From: a virus
DNA length: 50,786 nucleotides
Strand: one strand, 5' to 3'
Virus record (IMG/VR): IMGVR_UViG_3300046532_001584
Span: 1-50,786 of that record
Shown: positions 8,775 to 18,489 of the stretch, in pieces
How the letters are laid out: every line of letters starts with the position of its first letter
Numbering within the stretch: position 1 is the stretch's first letter
The notes under the pieces: model-generated
What the model was told of the DNA's origin: nothing
The model's database searches: none
The model's input: the letters and a program-made list of their open reading frames with translations, nothing else
Made by a program: the position numbers and the translations under genes

Positions 8775-9137
8775 ATGGCAGACACAGAATTACGCGATAT
8801 AGAGTTGCGTTTAGAACGAATGCATAATGCATTGGCAAGACAGGAAGAAGAGTTATCATCTTGGAGAGAAAGATCTGCAAGGTTACCAAACTGGATAAGG
8901 AATGGTGGGCTAGCCCTCTTCTTTGCTTTATTTGCGCAGTCGATGACTGCAGTATGGTGGGCATCTGAGATAACTAATACCCAACAAAATATGTTGGCTG
9001 ATGTCAAAGTAAATACAGAATACAGGATAGCATCTACCGAACGGTATAATGATATCATGATAGAAATAGTCAAGATACAAGTAATGATGGATAACCATTT
9101 TAACAAAGATAATCGTGAAAGATATAACGATCAATAA
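8775..9137 (+). CDS. Single-TM coiled-coil membrane protein
   Basis: A 120-residue protein: charged N-terminal helix (LRDIELRLERMHNALARQEEEL), one TM segment about residues 44-65 (GGLALFFALFAQSMTAVWW) and a C-terminal helical region. The layout suggests a membrane protein with coiled coils on both sides; no lipobox or signal-arrest motif proves a spanin. It is the first gene after the late word at 8736. Function unknown. Confidence 0.65.
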   Translation: MADTELRDIELRLERMHNALARQEEELSSWRERSARLPNWIRNGGLALFFALFAQSMTAVWWASEITNTQQNMLADVKVNTEYRIASTERYNDIMIEIVKIQVMMDNHFNKDNRERYNDQ

Positions 9138-9154
9138 CAATCAAAGGATAAACT

Positions 9155-10597
9155 ATGAAATCACTAAAACAAATTAGAGAAGCATCAGGCGGGAAGGAAG
9201 CCTATCAAAAATTCTTCAATGGGCTCCTTAAGAAATTCGGAGTAAGTTCTCCATCAGAATTAGATGGTAAGAAGAAGAAAGATTTCTTTGATGCTATCGA
9301 TAAAGGTTGGGAAGGTGCAGGTGAAAAAGCTGAAAATGTTAAAGAAGGTAAGAAAATGGTTGTCACTGCTATTGATAAGAAAACAAATTCACCAGCTTGG
9401 AAAGCATATAAAGACGGTGATAAGAGATACGTTTTTAAAGAAGCTAGAAGTAAGCTTAAAGGCGGAAAAGGTAAAGTTGATATTGATATTAATTTTGATG
9501 GTGATGCTAAAGATATTAAATTTGCATCAACTAAATACAAGATTAAATTTAAGACACATTCAAATGGTGCAGTAATTACAGGCGATAAGCAAAAGATCTT
9601 AGCTTATTTACAAGGCCAGGATTATGCTATGGATGATGAGGATATTGAAGATTTATATCCTGAAGTCTTAGAATCTTCAAGTGATTTTGAAAGTGATGAG
9701 GATGAGACCGATGATAAAGGTAACTACTCTGGTGTAGATGAATTGGAAGATCACGTTGTAAAAAAGCTTAATACTCAGCCAGTTACTGAACTATACGCAA
9801 GAGGCGAAAAGGATACTGATGCTGAGAAAGTTAGAAAAAATTATTATTGGGAAGCAAACTCTGCACAATTAAAAAAAGCCCAAGTTATAGCTTCAAAGAA
9901 TTCAGGTGATATGGAAGCAGCTATAGCTGAGATCGAAAAGATTAAGAAAGGTTTATCAGATGATAAAAAAGTAATGGCGATGCTTAAGAAGGCTAATGAA
10001 AGTGTTCAAGAAGCTAATCGTTTTTCAAAGAAATTAAAAGGTGCTGCTAAAGATCTTTTTGATCTTTCATGGAAAGCTGGTGGTAAATCTAAAGCATATG
10101 GTGATAAAGAATGGGATGCTGAAGTAGATAAAATGGCTGCTAAATACCGTGATGATAACCATGCAAGAATGTCAGATAAAGATATCGCTGCAGTAAAGCT
10201 TGCTATCAAACATGAATCAGTTCAAGTAGAACAAGTTGGTGTTGATGGTCGTTTAATGGGCTTTAAAGCTTCAACTAGACGCGCTATGGGTGAAAAACAA
10301 AAGGGTAAGGTTATTATAGATAGAAGAACTAGAGAAGCAAAAGCAACTGCAATGCGTTTAGAAAAAGCTAAAGCTAAGAGAGAAGAAAAGAAAAAGGCTA
10401 GGGAATTTGCAGAAAAATATCCTAAGATAGATTATAACTATGCAGAAGCTTCTGAATTAAATAAAATTATAGCTAAAAGTAATACTGATATTATGGGTGA
10501 GACTGCAGCAAATGCAGTATCAGCTGGTGGTATTGATATGGCACCTAACAAAGGTAGTAAAAAGAAAAAAAAGTTAATGGCTAAAAGGGGCTATTAA
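9155..10597 (+). CDS. Lys-rich probable phage structural protein
   Basis: A 480-residue, very Lys/Asp/Ala-rich protein. The N-terminal 55 residues (YQKFFNGLLKKFGVSSPSEL, then DFFDAIDKGWEGAGE) match a short conserved phage module I remember from T4-like and T7-like marine phages; its function is not known to me. The middle has an acidic patch (ESDEDETDDKG, about 184-194) and the C-terminus is basic. A good ribosome site (AAAGGAT) precedes the ATG. Its place before the neck genes suggests a virion or head-associated role. Confidence 0.6.
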   Translation: MKSLKQIREASGGKEAYQKFFNGLLKKFGVSSPSELDGKKKKDFFDAIDKGWEGAGEKAENVKEGKKMVVTAIDKKTNSPAWKAYKDGDKRYVFKEARSKLKGGKGKVDIDINFDGDAKDIKFASTKYKIKFKTHSNGAVITGDKQKILAYLQGQDYAMDDEDIEDLYPEVLESSSDFESDEDETDDKGNYSGVDELEDHVVKKLNTQPVTELYARGEKDTDAEKVRKNYYWEANSAQLKKAQVIASKNSGDMEAAIAEIEKIKKGLSDDKKVMAMLKKANESVQEANRFSKKLKGAAKDLFDLSWKAGGKSKAYGDKEWDAEVDKMAAKYRDDNHARMSDKDIAAVKLAIKHESVQVEQVGVDGRLMGFKASTRRAMGEKQKGKVIIDRRTREAKATAMRLEKAKAKREEKKKAREFAEKYPKIDYNYAEASELNKIIAKSNTDIMGETAANAVSAGGIDMAPNKGSKKKKKLMAKRGY

Positions 10598-11043
10598 TGC
10601 TAAATTTTAAAGTATATTTAATTGAGAAAGATCCGTGCTGGGATGGATATCAACAGATTGGTATGAAGAAAAAGGGCGGTAAGAAAGTTCCTAACTGTGT
10701 ACCTGAAACAGCAAAAGTATTAGATTATGGTTCTGATGAAGCAGTGAAAGCTGCAAAGAAGAAAACTCCTGGTCAAATGGAAGATGACTTCTTACCTCAT
10801 AAGATGTACGATAAATATGGCAATGAGTATGCTGCTACAACAAAAGCTGATCATGAACGTATGAAAAAGCTTGGGTATTCTCATGATGTAAATGAATTAG
10901 GACCAGCTGCAATGAAACGTGCAAAGCGTAGGAAAGCATCGCTTGATAAAGCAATGAAAAAATATGGTGATGCTGAGAAAATGGGTATGGATCCTGCTGA
11001 TGTTAATCAAAGAAGGAATAAACCTACATTAAAAAGAAGATAA
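10597..11043 (+). CDS. Small basic conserved phage protein (CWDGY motif)
   Basis: A 148-residue basic protein that begins at the stop of the previous gene (TAATGC). Near the N-terminus is DPCWDGYQQIGMKKKGGKK followed by VPNCVPE, a conserved short motif that I recall from many marine phage structural or core proteins. The rest is helical and Lys-rich. Function unknown; a head or packaged protein is possible from its neighbours. Confidence 0.6.
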   Translation: MLNFKVYLIEKDPCWDGYQQIGMKKKGGKKVPNCVPETAKVLDYGSDEAVKAAKKKTPGQMEDDFLPHKMYDKYGNEYAATTKADHERMKKLGYSHDVNELGPAAMKRAKRRKASLDKAMKKYGDAEKMGMDPADVNQRRNKPTLKRR

Positions 11044-11063
11044 CAATAGGCCTGTTTATAATT

Positions 11064-11846
11064 ATGGCAAGTATAACATTACCAACAGCTGCAACGATAA
11101 ATGAAATATCAACTACATCTGATTATTCGCAAAAATCAAATTTAGGTACAGCTGCCACTGGATCATTCTTGATTCAAGCTATACAATTAGTATATGATGA
11201 CATACTAAGATTCCAAACATCCAAAGATGGGTATTTTACTGATGCAGAACTTGCTGACTTTAAATATAATGCATTCGAAGGTAATGCACTTTGGTTTATG
11301 GATGAATTAATTGGTATAGAATCAGATTGGAGACAAGATGCTTCACCAGGAATTAAAGACAATACCGCTTATGGCTATGGGCAATTCACTGAAGCAAGTG
11401 TTCCTACTGCTGTTAATAGATATCTTGGACATTTAGAAAGATTTAATTTAAGAAGAATCAGGTTATTTAACGATGTAGATAGAGGTTGGGCACCATATGG
11501 AATTGCACCTGATCAAAAACTAGAAATACCTAAATTTATACAGAGATTAAATAGTGCAATAATAGGAGACTTAATTTTATTCTCTTATAGTCCTTACTAT
11601 GAACATAAGAAATTCTTAGATGAATTAACATATGACCAGTATTGTGCTTTAGTATTTGTACATTTACATAGAAAAGAATCAAAGGATTCTAACTTTAGAT
11701 TATTGTCATTTGGAGATGTAACTGCAGCAAAAGAAATATACAAAAACAATCATCACACAAATCCAGATGCAGCAACATTAAATAGATTAGATAGCTTTTT
11801 TAAAATACACTACAAACCGGCTACTTTATTGGCGTTCGCAGAGTAG
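11064..11846 (+). CDS. Lytic transglycosylase-like protein
   Basis: The 260-residue protein contains ELIGIESDWRQDASPG (about 79-94) followed by AYGYGQFTEASV, a pattern like the SLT/goose-type lysozyme motif (ES...GLMQ-type), with E85 as the likely catalytic Glu. It would cleave the glycan strand of peptidoglycan. The rest is helical as expected. No signal peptide. It lies just before neck genes, so it could be either the endolysin or a virion-associated muralytic enzyme; no other endolysin was recognised in the window. Confidence 0.68.
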   Translation: MASITLPTAATINEISTTSDYSQKSNLGTAATGSFLIQAIQLVYDDILRFQTSKDGYFTDAELADFKYNAFEGNALWFMDELIGIESDWRQDASPGIKDNTAYGYGQFTEASVPTAVNRYLGHLERFNLRRIRLFNDVDRGWAPYGIAPDQKLEIPKFIQRLNSAIIGDLILFSYSPYYEHKKFLDELTYDQYCALVFVHLHRKESKDSNFRLLSFGDVTAAKEIYKNNHHTNPDAATLNRLDSFFKIHYKPATLLAFAE

Positions 11847-11852
11847 GTATTA

Positions 11853-11860
11853 TATAAATA
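11853..11860 (+). promoter_or_regulatory. T4-type late promoter word before neck genes
   Basis: TATAAATAAG in the short gap, 23 nt before the gp13 ATG and upstream of a GAGAGGAAA ribosome site. It should drive the gp13-gp14-gp15 neck and packaging genes late in infection. Confidence 0.75.
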
Positions 11861-11883
11861 AGTCTATATAGAGAGGAAATGAT

Positions 11884-12627
11884 ATGGCAAAACCAACAAC
11901 TAGAGCTACATTACAAGACCACTGCTTAAGAGCATTAGGTGCGCCAGTAATTGAAATTAATGTAGATGAAGATCAAATAGAAGATCGTACAGATGATGCA
12001 ATACAATTCTACCAAGAATATCATTCAGATGCTGTTGTACGTACATATTTAAAACACGAGCTAACCGCAACTGATATAACAAATAGTTATATTACTGTAA
12101 GTGATAATGTTACATCAGTAATACGTATGTTGAAGGGTGGTCAATCAGCTGGTAGTTCTTTATTTGATATGGGTTATCATATGAGATTAAATGATGTATT
12201 CATGTTACAAGGTGCTGCTGCACAAATACAAACTTACGAACAAAGATTACAGAATTTATCTTTAATAGAATTTTCTTTAAATAGCACAGAACATATTAGA
12301 TTTAGTAGACATATGAATAGAATACATATGGACGAAGGTTTTGGTGATCTTTCTGCAGGACAATTTATTATTATTGAAGCATATGAAATTGTAGATCCAA
12401 CCAGTTACGCCGATGTATTTAACGATTTATATTTAAAGAAATATCTTGCTGCATTAATTAAACGCCAGTGGGGCGCAAACATGATGAAATTCGATGGGTT
12501 CCAGCTTCCAGGTGGAATAACAATGAATGGCAGACAAATGTTTGAGGACGCAATAGAAGAGATAGATAAATTAGAAGAAGAATGCAGGTTAAGTTGGATG
12601 TTGCCTGATAACTTTTTAATGGGGTAA
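11884..12627 (+). CDS. gp13: Neck protein gp13
   Basis: Head-completion/neck protein, which in T4 joins the filled head to the tail with gp14. The 247-residue sequence opens TRATLQDHCLRALGAPVIEI and continues EDQIEDRTDDAIQFYQEYH, the strongly conserved gp13 N-terminus of marine T4-like phages. T4 gp13 is about 309 residues, so this copy is shorter. Gene order 13-14-15 confirms it. A late word and a good ribosome site precede it. Confidence 0.93.
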   Translation: MAKPTTRATLQDHCLRALGAPVIEINVDEDQIEDRTDDAIQFYQEYHSDAVVRTYLKHELTATDITNSYITVSDNVTSVIRMLKGGQSAGSSLFDMGYHMRLNDVFMLQGAAAQIQTYEQRLQNLSLIEFSLNSTEHIRFSRHMNRIHMDEGFGDLSAGQFIIIEAYEIVDPTSYADVFNDLYLKKYLAALIKRQWGANMMKFDGFQLPGGITMNGRQMFEDAIEEIDKLEEECRLSWMLPDNFLMG

Positions 12628-12630
12628 TTA

Positions 12631-13575
12631 ATGGCAACTTCGGTATATTTCAGTGGGGCGGTAAAATCTGAACAAGACCTTTATGAGGATCTTGTTACTG
12701 AAAGCATTAAAATATTTGGACAAGATGTAGTATACATTCCACGAGAGAGAATATCTGAAGATGCATTATTAAATGAAGAATGGAGCCAATACACTTCAGC
12801 GTTTTCAGTAGAAATGTATTTAGAGAATATCGAAGGATTCGAAGGTGATGGTAATCTATTAGGCAAATTTGGTTTAGAGATTAGAGACCAAGCTAATTTT
12901 GTTGTAACTAAACGCCGTTGGGAACAAACAGTTGGAGTAAATTTATCAGCTACTTACACTGGCGAGGTTGTTAAAAAACCACGTGAAGGTGATTTAATTT
13001 ATATGACAATGACTCAAAGGTTATTCGAAATAAAATATGTAGAACCTAAATCGCCATTCTATCAATTACAAGATCTTCCAAGTTATACATTAACAGCTGA
13101 ATTGTTTGAATACAATGATCAACACTTTGATACTGGTTGGGATGAAATAGATCAAATTGAATGGAAGAACGCTACATCATATAGTTATATTGTTGGTGCA
13201 GCTGATGCATATATTCCTGGTGAATTAGTAACACAATGGACTGGATCTAATGACAGTGCTAGTCCAGCAGTTGCAATTAACATAGAAGGTTATGTATCTA
13301 ATTGGGAAGGTAATAGTGTTAATAGAGTAACTATTATATCTCCGCATCAAAGTACTAATGGCGATGGAACATTTATGACATTCTCTGTTCAGGCTGATGC
13401 TACTAGGAAGTTAGTAGGTGCAGAATCTGGAACAGCTTCAAATATTACAGTAGACCAAAGTGGTACTACGAAGACATTCTATAATGAAGATCCATTTGCT
13501 GATAATGATGAATTTGAAGTAGCTGGTGATGCAGTTATAGACTTTACAGAAACTAATCCATTCGGAGATCCATAA
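12631..13575 (+). CDS. gp14: Neck protein gp14
   Basis: Neck protein that partners gp13 in head closure. The N-terminus (MATSVYFSGAVKSEQDLYEDL, with LVTESIKIFGQDVVYIPRE) is the gp14 pattern. It is 314 residues versus about 256 in T4, because of a Ser/Thr/Asn-rich C-terminal part (about 200-280, IEGYVSNWEGNSVNRVTI). The stop overlaps the gp15 start (TAATG), indicating translational coupling. Confidence 0.92.
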   Translation: MATSVYFSGAVKSEQDLYEDLVTESIKIFGQDVVYIPRERISEDALLNEEWSQYTSAFSVEMYLENIEGFEGDGNLLGKFGLEIRDQANFVVTKRRWEQTVGVNLSATYTGEVVKKPREGDLIYMTMTQRLFEIKYVEPKSPFYQLQDLPSYTLTAELFEYNDQHFDTGWDEIDQIEWKNATSYSYIVGAADAYIPGELVTQWTGSNDSASPAVAINIEGYVSNWEGNSVNRVTIISPHQSTNGDGTFMTFSVQADATRKLVGAESGTASNITVDQSGTTKTFYNEDPFADNDEFEVAGDAVIDFTETNPFGDP

Positions 13576-14342
13576 TGTTTGAAAATCATTTTTATAACGA
13601 GTCAACTCGTAGAATGGTATCGGTATTTGGATCTATATTCAATGACATGGAAGTTGTTAAAAAAGATGCAGCTGGTAAAGTACTACAAAAAATTAAAGTT
13701 CCTCTTGGTTATGCGCCAAGGAGTAAAATTCTTGCACGTTTAAATGAACAAACAACTGGACCTAATATAGCTCTTAAGTTACCACGTATGTCATTTGAGA
13801 TATCCTCTATGGAATATGATGCTAATGCACGTGTATCTAAACATAAAAATTATACAAAGGTTGTTGTAGGTGATACATTAAACCTACATAAATTAGGTGC
13901 TCCAGCTGTATATAAAGTTGGATTCGAATTAAATATTCTTGCTCAAAGTCAAGATGAGGCATTACAACTATTAGAACAAATTCTACCTATGTTCCAGCCG
14001 GAATATACGGTGACAATAAAAGATATTCCAGCAATGGATATCAAAACAGACACACCAATTATATTGGATAGTGTTGATCTTAATGATGATTATGAGGGTG
14101 ATTTAGTTACGAGGAGAGCAATTGTTTACACATTAAGCTTCTCTACTCGCATTCGTTATTATAGAGGCTTAGGTAAAAGCAAACAAATTCTCCAGACAGA
14201 AGTTGATTATTCAGAGAATGTTGATCCTACAACTCATAAATTTGAGCAACAAAAGATAGTGGGTACAACAACATCTGACGGTGCTGGTGGTTTTATAGAA
14301 CCATACACTGAGACGATTAACTTTTTTGACACTGATGTATAG
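13575..14342 (+). CDS. gp15: Tail sheath stabilizer / tail completion gp15
   Basis: In T4, gp15 caps the contracted-tail end and joins it to the neck. The protein opens MFENHFYNESTRRMVSVFGS, typical of gp15, and continues with KLPRMSFEISSMEYDANARV, a conserved block. 255 residues versus 272 in T4. It starts in the gp14 stop codon and is followed 9 nt later by a nuclease gene. Confidence 0.93.
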   Translation: MFENHFYNESTRRMVSVFGSIFNDMEVVKKDAAGKVLQKIKVPLGYAPRSKILARLNEQTTGPNIALKLPRMSFEISSMEYDANARVSKHKNYTKVVVGDTLNLHKLGAPAVYKVGFELNILAQSQDEALQLLEQILPMFQPEYTVTIKDIPAMDIKTDTPIILDSVDLNDDYEGDLVTRRAIVYTLSFSTRIRYYRGLGKSKQILQTEVDYSENVDPTTHKFEQQKIVGTTTSDGAGGFIEPYTETINFFDTDV

Positions 14343-14351
14343 GAGAATACA

Positions 14352-14831
14352 ATGGCGCACGAATTTAATGCAAGATTAGTAAGAGTTGTCGATGGAGATA
14401 CCATTGATGCAGATATAGAATTAGGATTTAATATATTCATGAGAGATAGGATTAGATTAATGGGTATAGATACTCCTGAGAGTAGAACAAGAAACCTACA
14501 AGAGAAATCTTGGGGTATGGCTGCTAAGCATAGATTAATAGAATTATTAGCAGAAACGGATGGAGAGTTTATTCTTCATACGGCTGAAATGAAAAAAGGT
14601 AAGTTCGGAAGAGTACTAGGTACTATTATGGTTAACGGTAAAGATGCTAACCAAGTACTTATTGATGAACAACTTGCTATACCTTACTTAGGTGGTAACA
14701 AAGACGAGAGTCGAGCTAGCGCTGGTGTAGGTGAATTATGGAATACAGATTATGAAAACCCACAGGAACACGACGATGACCATGAACATGGAGACGAAAA
14801 CCCAGAAGCAGACATCGACTGGCACGCATAG
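14352..14831 (+). CDS. Staphylococcal-nuclease-like (thermonuclease) protein
   Basis: A 159-residue SNase-fold nuclease: VRVVDGDTIDADIEL (catalytic Asp at 14-16), RDRIRLMGIDTPESRTRN (Arg and Glu of the active site) and GKFGRVLGTIMVNG (second Arg). It would cut DNA or RNA in a Ca2+-dependent way. The C-terminal tail is unusually His- and Asp-rich (EHDDDHEHGDENPE), possibly metal-binding. It sits between gp15 and gp16 as in other marine T4-like phages, so a packaging or host-DNA degradation role is likely. Its end overlaps gp16. Confidence 0.9.
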   Translation: MAHEFNARLVRVVDGDTIDADIELGFNIFMRDRIRLMGIDTPESRTRNLQEKSWGMAAKHRLIELLAETDGEFILHTAEMKKGKFGRVLGTIMVNGKDANQVLIDEQLAIPYLGGNKDESRASAGVGELWNTDYENPQEHDDDHEHGDENPEADIDWHA

Positions 14832-15174
14832 TAAAGTTGAACAGGACTATGATACAGTCCGAAGAAACTTACATGATTTAGCGGGACAGGGAGATGAGGC
14901 CATCGAACTAATGATGGAGCTGGCCCGCGAATCAGAACATCCGAGAGCATTCGAAGTACTTGGTCAATTAATCAAGCAAAACGCTGAGATTGGTGAAAAG
15001 ATACTTAAACTTCATAAAAGAAAAAAGGATCAAGACAAAACAGATACTCCTAAAGCATTAACCCATAGAGGACCAACTAACAATAACGTATTCATAGGTA
15101 GCACAGCTGAGCTACAAAAAATGTTACGTGATGAAAATGTAATAGATGCGAGTGTAGAATTACCAGATGAGTGA
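14776..15174 (+). CDS. gp16: Small terminase subunit gp16
   Basis: Recognises DNA and regulates gp17 during packaging. The start at ATG 14776 is chosen because an AGGA lies 8 nt upstream; ATGs at 14782 and 14788 are alternatives. Helical core DYDTVRRNLHDLAGQGDEAI and ALGV-like region then KILKLHKRKKDQDK, ending acidic. About 132 residues versus 164 in T4. It overlaps the nuclease gene by about 56 bp and gp17 by 8 bp. Identification rests partly on position. Confidence 0.82.
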   Translation: MTMNMETKTQKQTSTGTHSKVEQDYDTVRRNLHDLAGQGDEAIELMMELARESEHPRAFEVLGQLIKQNAEIGEKILKLHKRKKDQDKTDTPKALTHRGPTNNNVFIGSTAELQKMLRDENVIDASVELPDE

Positions 15175-16735
15175 TAGAGAAAACTATTATCTAGGCAATC
15201 CTAATATAAGGGGAGCCGATGTAGAACATCCGTGGACAAAGGAAGAGCTTGTCGAATATAAAAAATGCTTAGAAGATCCAGTGTATTTTGCAAAAGAATA
15301 TTGTAAAATTATTCATCTTGATCATGGGTTAGTTGATTTTGATTTATATCCATATCAAGAAACAATGTTTGATAATTTTGAAAGTAATAGGTTTAATATT
15401 GTTCTTGCATGTCGTCAAAGTGGTAAATCAATTGCTGTTGTAGCGTATCTTTTATGGTATGCTATATTTAAAGGTGAACAGGTTATTGGTATCCTAGCGA
15501 ATAAAGAAACAATTGCTAGAGAAATGTTAGGTAGAATTACTCTTATGCTAGAGAATCTACCATTCTTTTTACAACCTGGATGTACTGTTCTTAATAAAAA
15601 ATCAATATCCTTCTCAAATAATTCAAGACTTATAGCATCAGCTACATCATCAAGCTCAATTCGTGGTATGTCACTTAACTTAGTATACCTTGATGAGTTT
15701 GCTTTTGTTGATAACGCTTCTGAATTTTATACTTCAACATACCCAGTAATCTCAGGTGGTAAAACATCTAAGGTTATTATTACTTCTACTGCTAATGGTA
15801 TAGGTAATATGTACCATAAGTTATATGAAGGAGCTATTCAAAAGACAAATGAATTTGTCCCATATAGAGTAGATTGGTGGGATGTACCAGGAAGAGATGC
15901 AGCATGGAAAGAAACAACCATTCAAAATACCTCGTCATTGCAATTTGACCAAGAATTTGGTAATTCATTTCACGGTACTGGTAATACACTAATAACTGCT
16001 GAAATATTATTAGCTTTAAGGGCAACAGAACCTGCAGAAGAGCAAAATGATGTAAAAATATATGTACAACCTGAAGAAGATCATAATTATATAATGACAG
16101 TGGATGTATCAAAGGGAAGAGGCCAAGACTATTCTACATTCACAATTATAGATGTAACTTTAAATCCATTTGTACAAGTATGTATATTTAGAAATAATCA
16201 GATGAGTCCATTGTTATTTCCAGATTTAATTTACAAGTATGCTTCATATTATAATATGGCTTATGTTGTTGTTGAATCTAATGATGCTGGTCAAGTAGTA
16301 TGTAATGGTTTATATTATGATTTAGAATACGAGAACGTATTCGTAGAGTCTATGATTAAAGCTAATGCAATTGGTGTAACTATGTCTAGGAAAGTTAAAA
16401 GAATTGGTTGTTCTAATATAAAAGATATAATGGAACAGAAAAAATTAGTAATACATGATGAAGAAACTATAAGGGAAATGAGTACATTTATAGCAAGAGG
16501 TTCTTCATTTGAAGCAGATCATAACTCACATGATGATCTTATGATGAATTTAGTAATGTTTGGCTGGTTTTCATCTACAGTGTTCTTTAAAGAAACAACT
16601 GATGTTAAACTAAAACATATGCTATATCAGGAAAAAGTTCAACAATTACAAGATGAAGTAATACCTATAGGAAATATATACAACGATGAAGGTGAACATG
16701 CATTCGGAAAAGGCTGGGAAGTATGGAAAGGTTAA
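15167..16735 (+). CDS. gp17: Large terminase (ATPase-nuclease) gp17
   Basis: The motor that pumps DNA into proheads and cuts it. The 522-residue protein has Walker A ACRQSGKS (81-88), Walker B LVYLDE (172-177), the coupling motif ITSTANG near 205-212 and a C-terminal RNase H-fold nuclease with D313 in MTVDVSKGRGQD and VVVESNDAGQ. T4 gp17 is 610 residues. It overlaps gp16 by 8 nt. No intein or frameshift is visible. Confidence 0.97.
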   Translation: MSDRENYYLGNPNIRGADVEHPWTKEELVEYKKCLEDPVYFAKEYCKIIHLDHGLVDFDLYPYQETMFDNFESNRFNIVLACRQSGKSIAVVAYLLWYAIFKGEQVIGILANKETIAREMLGRITLMLENLPFFLQPGCTVLNKKSISFSNNSRLIASATSSSSIRGMSLNLVYLDEFAFVDNASEFYTSTYPVISGGKTSKVIITSTANGIGNMYHKLYEGAIQKTNEFVPYRVDWWDVPGRDAAWKETTIQNTSSLQFDQEFGNSFHGTGNTLITAEILLALRATEPAEEQNDVKIYVQPEEDHNYIMTVDVSKGRGQDYSTFTIIDVTLNPFVQVCIFRNNQMSPLLFPDLIYKYASYYNMAYVVVESNDAGQVVCNGLYYDLEYENVFVESMIKANAIGVTMSRKVKRIGCSNIKDIMEQKKLVIHDEETIREMSTFIARGSSFEADHNSHDDLMMNLVMFGWFSSTVFFKETTDVKLKHMLYQEKVQQLQDEVIPIGNIYNDEGEHAFGKGWEVWKG

Positions 16736-16739
16736 GTTT

Positions 16740-16747
16740 TATAAATA
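16740..16747 (+). promoter_or_regulatory. T4-type late promoter word before gp18
   Basis: TATAAATAAG just after the gp17 stop, 60 nt before the gp18 ATG. The long leader (16748-16807) is AT-rich and contains a GGGGA ribosome site near the ATG. Expected to give high late expression of sheath and tube. Confidence 0.75.
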
Positions 16748-16807
16748 AGTATATTGAGAATTTAACGTATTATGATAATCTTATAACAACATGACAAGGG
16801 GATATAA

Positions 16808-18487
16808 ATGGCATTTCTAGTCTCACCTGGAGTACAGGTAAAAGAAATCGATTTAACTAATGTCGTACCGTCTACAGCAACAACAGTTGGAGCCATGGCA
16901 GGAGGATTTGCCTGGGGACCTGCGGAAGTTGTAACTACTGTAAGTAGCGAGTCGGAATTAGTTGAAACGTTTGGAAAGCCTGATGCGAGCACATTTGAAA
17001 GTGTTCTCACGGCAGCCCAATTTTTAAGTTATGGCAGCGCGCTAAAAGTTGTCAGAGCTGTAGGAACAGCAGCACGTAACGCTACGGCGTCAGGTACTGG
17101 TATATTAGCAAAAAATGATGATCACTTTAGTACACTATCACCGGCAGCTGGAGATTGGGTTATGGCCCGTCACCCAGGTAAAATTGGTAATGCAGTAACA
17201 GTCGAAGTAGCTACACAAGCAGCTTCATGGACTTCTTCTGCTTTTTGGAAAATTTGGACCCAAAGTGCACCAGGTACATCAGCAGGAGCGGCCGCAGTAG
17301 GTGGTTCTTTAGATGAAATCCATGTAGTAGTTAGAGACTTTACAGGTGAAATTACAGGAACAGCTGGTACAGTGCTTGAAGTATTTGATTACTTAAGCCA
17401 AGCTAGTGATGTAAAATCAACTGACGGTACATCTATATACTATAAAGATTTCATTAACGCTAATTCTAAGTGGATTAGAATTGGAAATCATCCAGCAGCA
17501 TTAACAAATGCCGGCTCTTCAGCAACATCACAAGCATTTACCCAAGTAGCTGTATTCTTTGCGAATATAAGTGGTGGTATTGATGCTAATACTCCAACAG
17601 TAGGTGAAACTACTATACAGTATGGTAAGTTTGCAGATGCAGAAACAATGGATGTTAATTTAGTATTTCAAGCAAACACTGGTTTCAGTGCAGCTGATAA
17701 TATTACATTAAGTAACTATATAACTGCACTATGTGCAGCAAGAAAAGATGCGGTAGCCTTTGTCTCACCAGAGAGAGCGGCAACAGTAAACGCAGCAGCA
17801 CCGGCTACAACAGTAGCTACATGGAGAACAGCATGTACCTCAACGTCTTATGGCTTTGCGGATAGTGGTTCTTTATATGTGTATGACAAATACAATGATG
17901 TATATCGTTGGATTGGCGCGGGTGGATCAACAGCAGGACTAACAGCTAACGCTGATTTAGTTGCTGATGCATGGTTCTCACCGGCTGGATTTACTCGTGG
18001 TAACGTACGTAATGTTACTAAACTAGCATGGAATCCTAATCAAGCAGAAAGAGATGCATTATACAATACAGGTGTAAACCCTATTGTAACTTTCCCTGGT
18101 TCGGGTACAGTGTTATTTGGTGATAAAACTCTACAAAGTAAACCTTCAGCGTTCGATAGAATAAATGTTCGCAGATTGTTTATCGTATTAGAGAAGTCCG
18201 TTAGTACAGCATCGAAAGCATCATTATTCGAATTTAATGATGAATTTACTAGGGCTCAATTCAGAAACATGGTTGAACCTTTCTTAAGAGATGTTAAAGG
18301 AAGACGTGGTATTACAGACTTTAAAGTAGTTTGTGATGGAACAAACAATACTGGTGCTATTATTGATACTAATAAGTTTGTTGCTGATATTTATGTCAAA
18401 CCTGCTAGATCTATTAACTATATAACATTAAACTTTATCGCTACTCGAACTGGTGTTGAGTTTAGTGAAATTGCAGGAGGTAATTAA
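16808..18487 (+). CDS. gp18: Contractile tail sheath gp18
   Basis: The sheath subunit that contracts to drive the tube into the host. The N-terminus MAFLVSPGVQVKEIDLTNV and a C-terminal block (NMVEPFLRDVKGRRGITDF then KVVCDGTNN) are the conserved sheath core. 559 residues versus 659 in T4; the middle is Ala/Thr/Ser-rich and less conserved, as expected for the surface domains. Gene 19 follows 2 nt later. Confidence 0.96.
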   Translation: MAFLVSPGVQVKEIDLTNVVPSTATTVGAMAGGFAWGPAEVVTTVSSESELVETFGKPDASTFESVLTAAQFLSYGSALKVVRAVGTAARNATASGTGILAKNDDHFSTLSPAAGDWVMARHPGKIGNAVTVEVATQAASWTSSAFWKIWTQSAPGTSAGAAAVGGSLDEIHVVVRDFTGEITGTAGTVLEVFDYLSQASDVKSTDGTSIYYKDFINANSKWIRIGNHPAALTNAGSSATSQAFTQVAVFFANISGGIDANTPTVGETTIQYGKFADAETMDVNLVFQANTGFSAADNITLSNYITALCAARKDAVAFVSPERAATVNAAAPATTVATWRTACTSTSYGFADSGSLYVYDKYNDVYRWIGAGGSTAGLTANADLVADAWFSPAGFTRGNVRNVTKLAWNPNQAERDALYNTGVNPIVTFPGSGTVLFGDKTLQSKPSAFDRINVRRLFIVLEKSVSTASKASLFEFNDEFTRAQFRNMVEPFLRDVKGRRGITDFKVVCDGTNNTGAIIDTNKFVADIYVKPARSINYITLNFIATRTGVEFSEIAGGN

Positions 18488-18489
18488 AG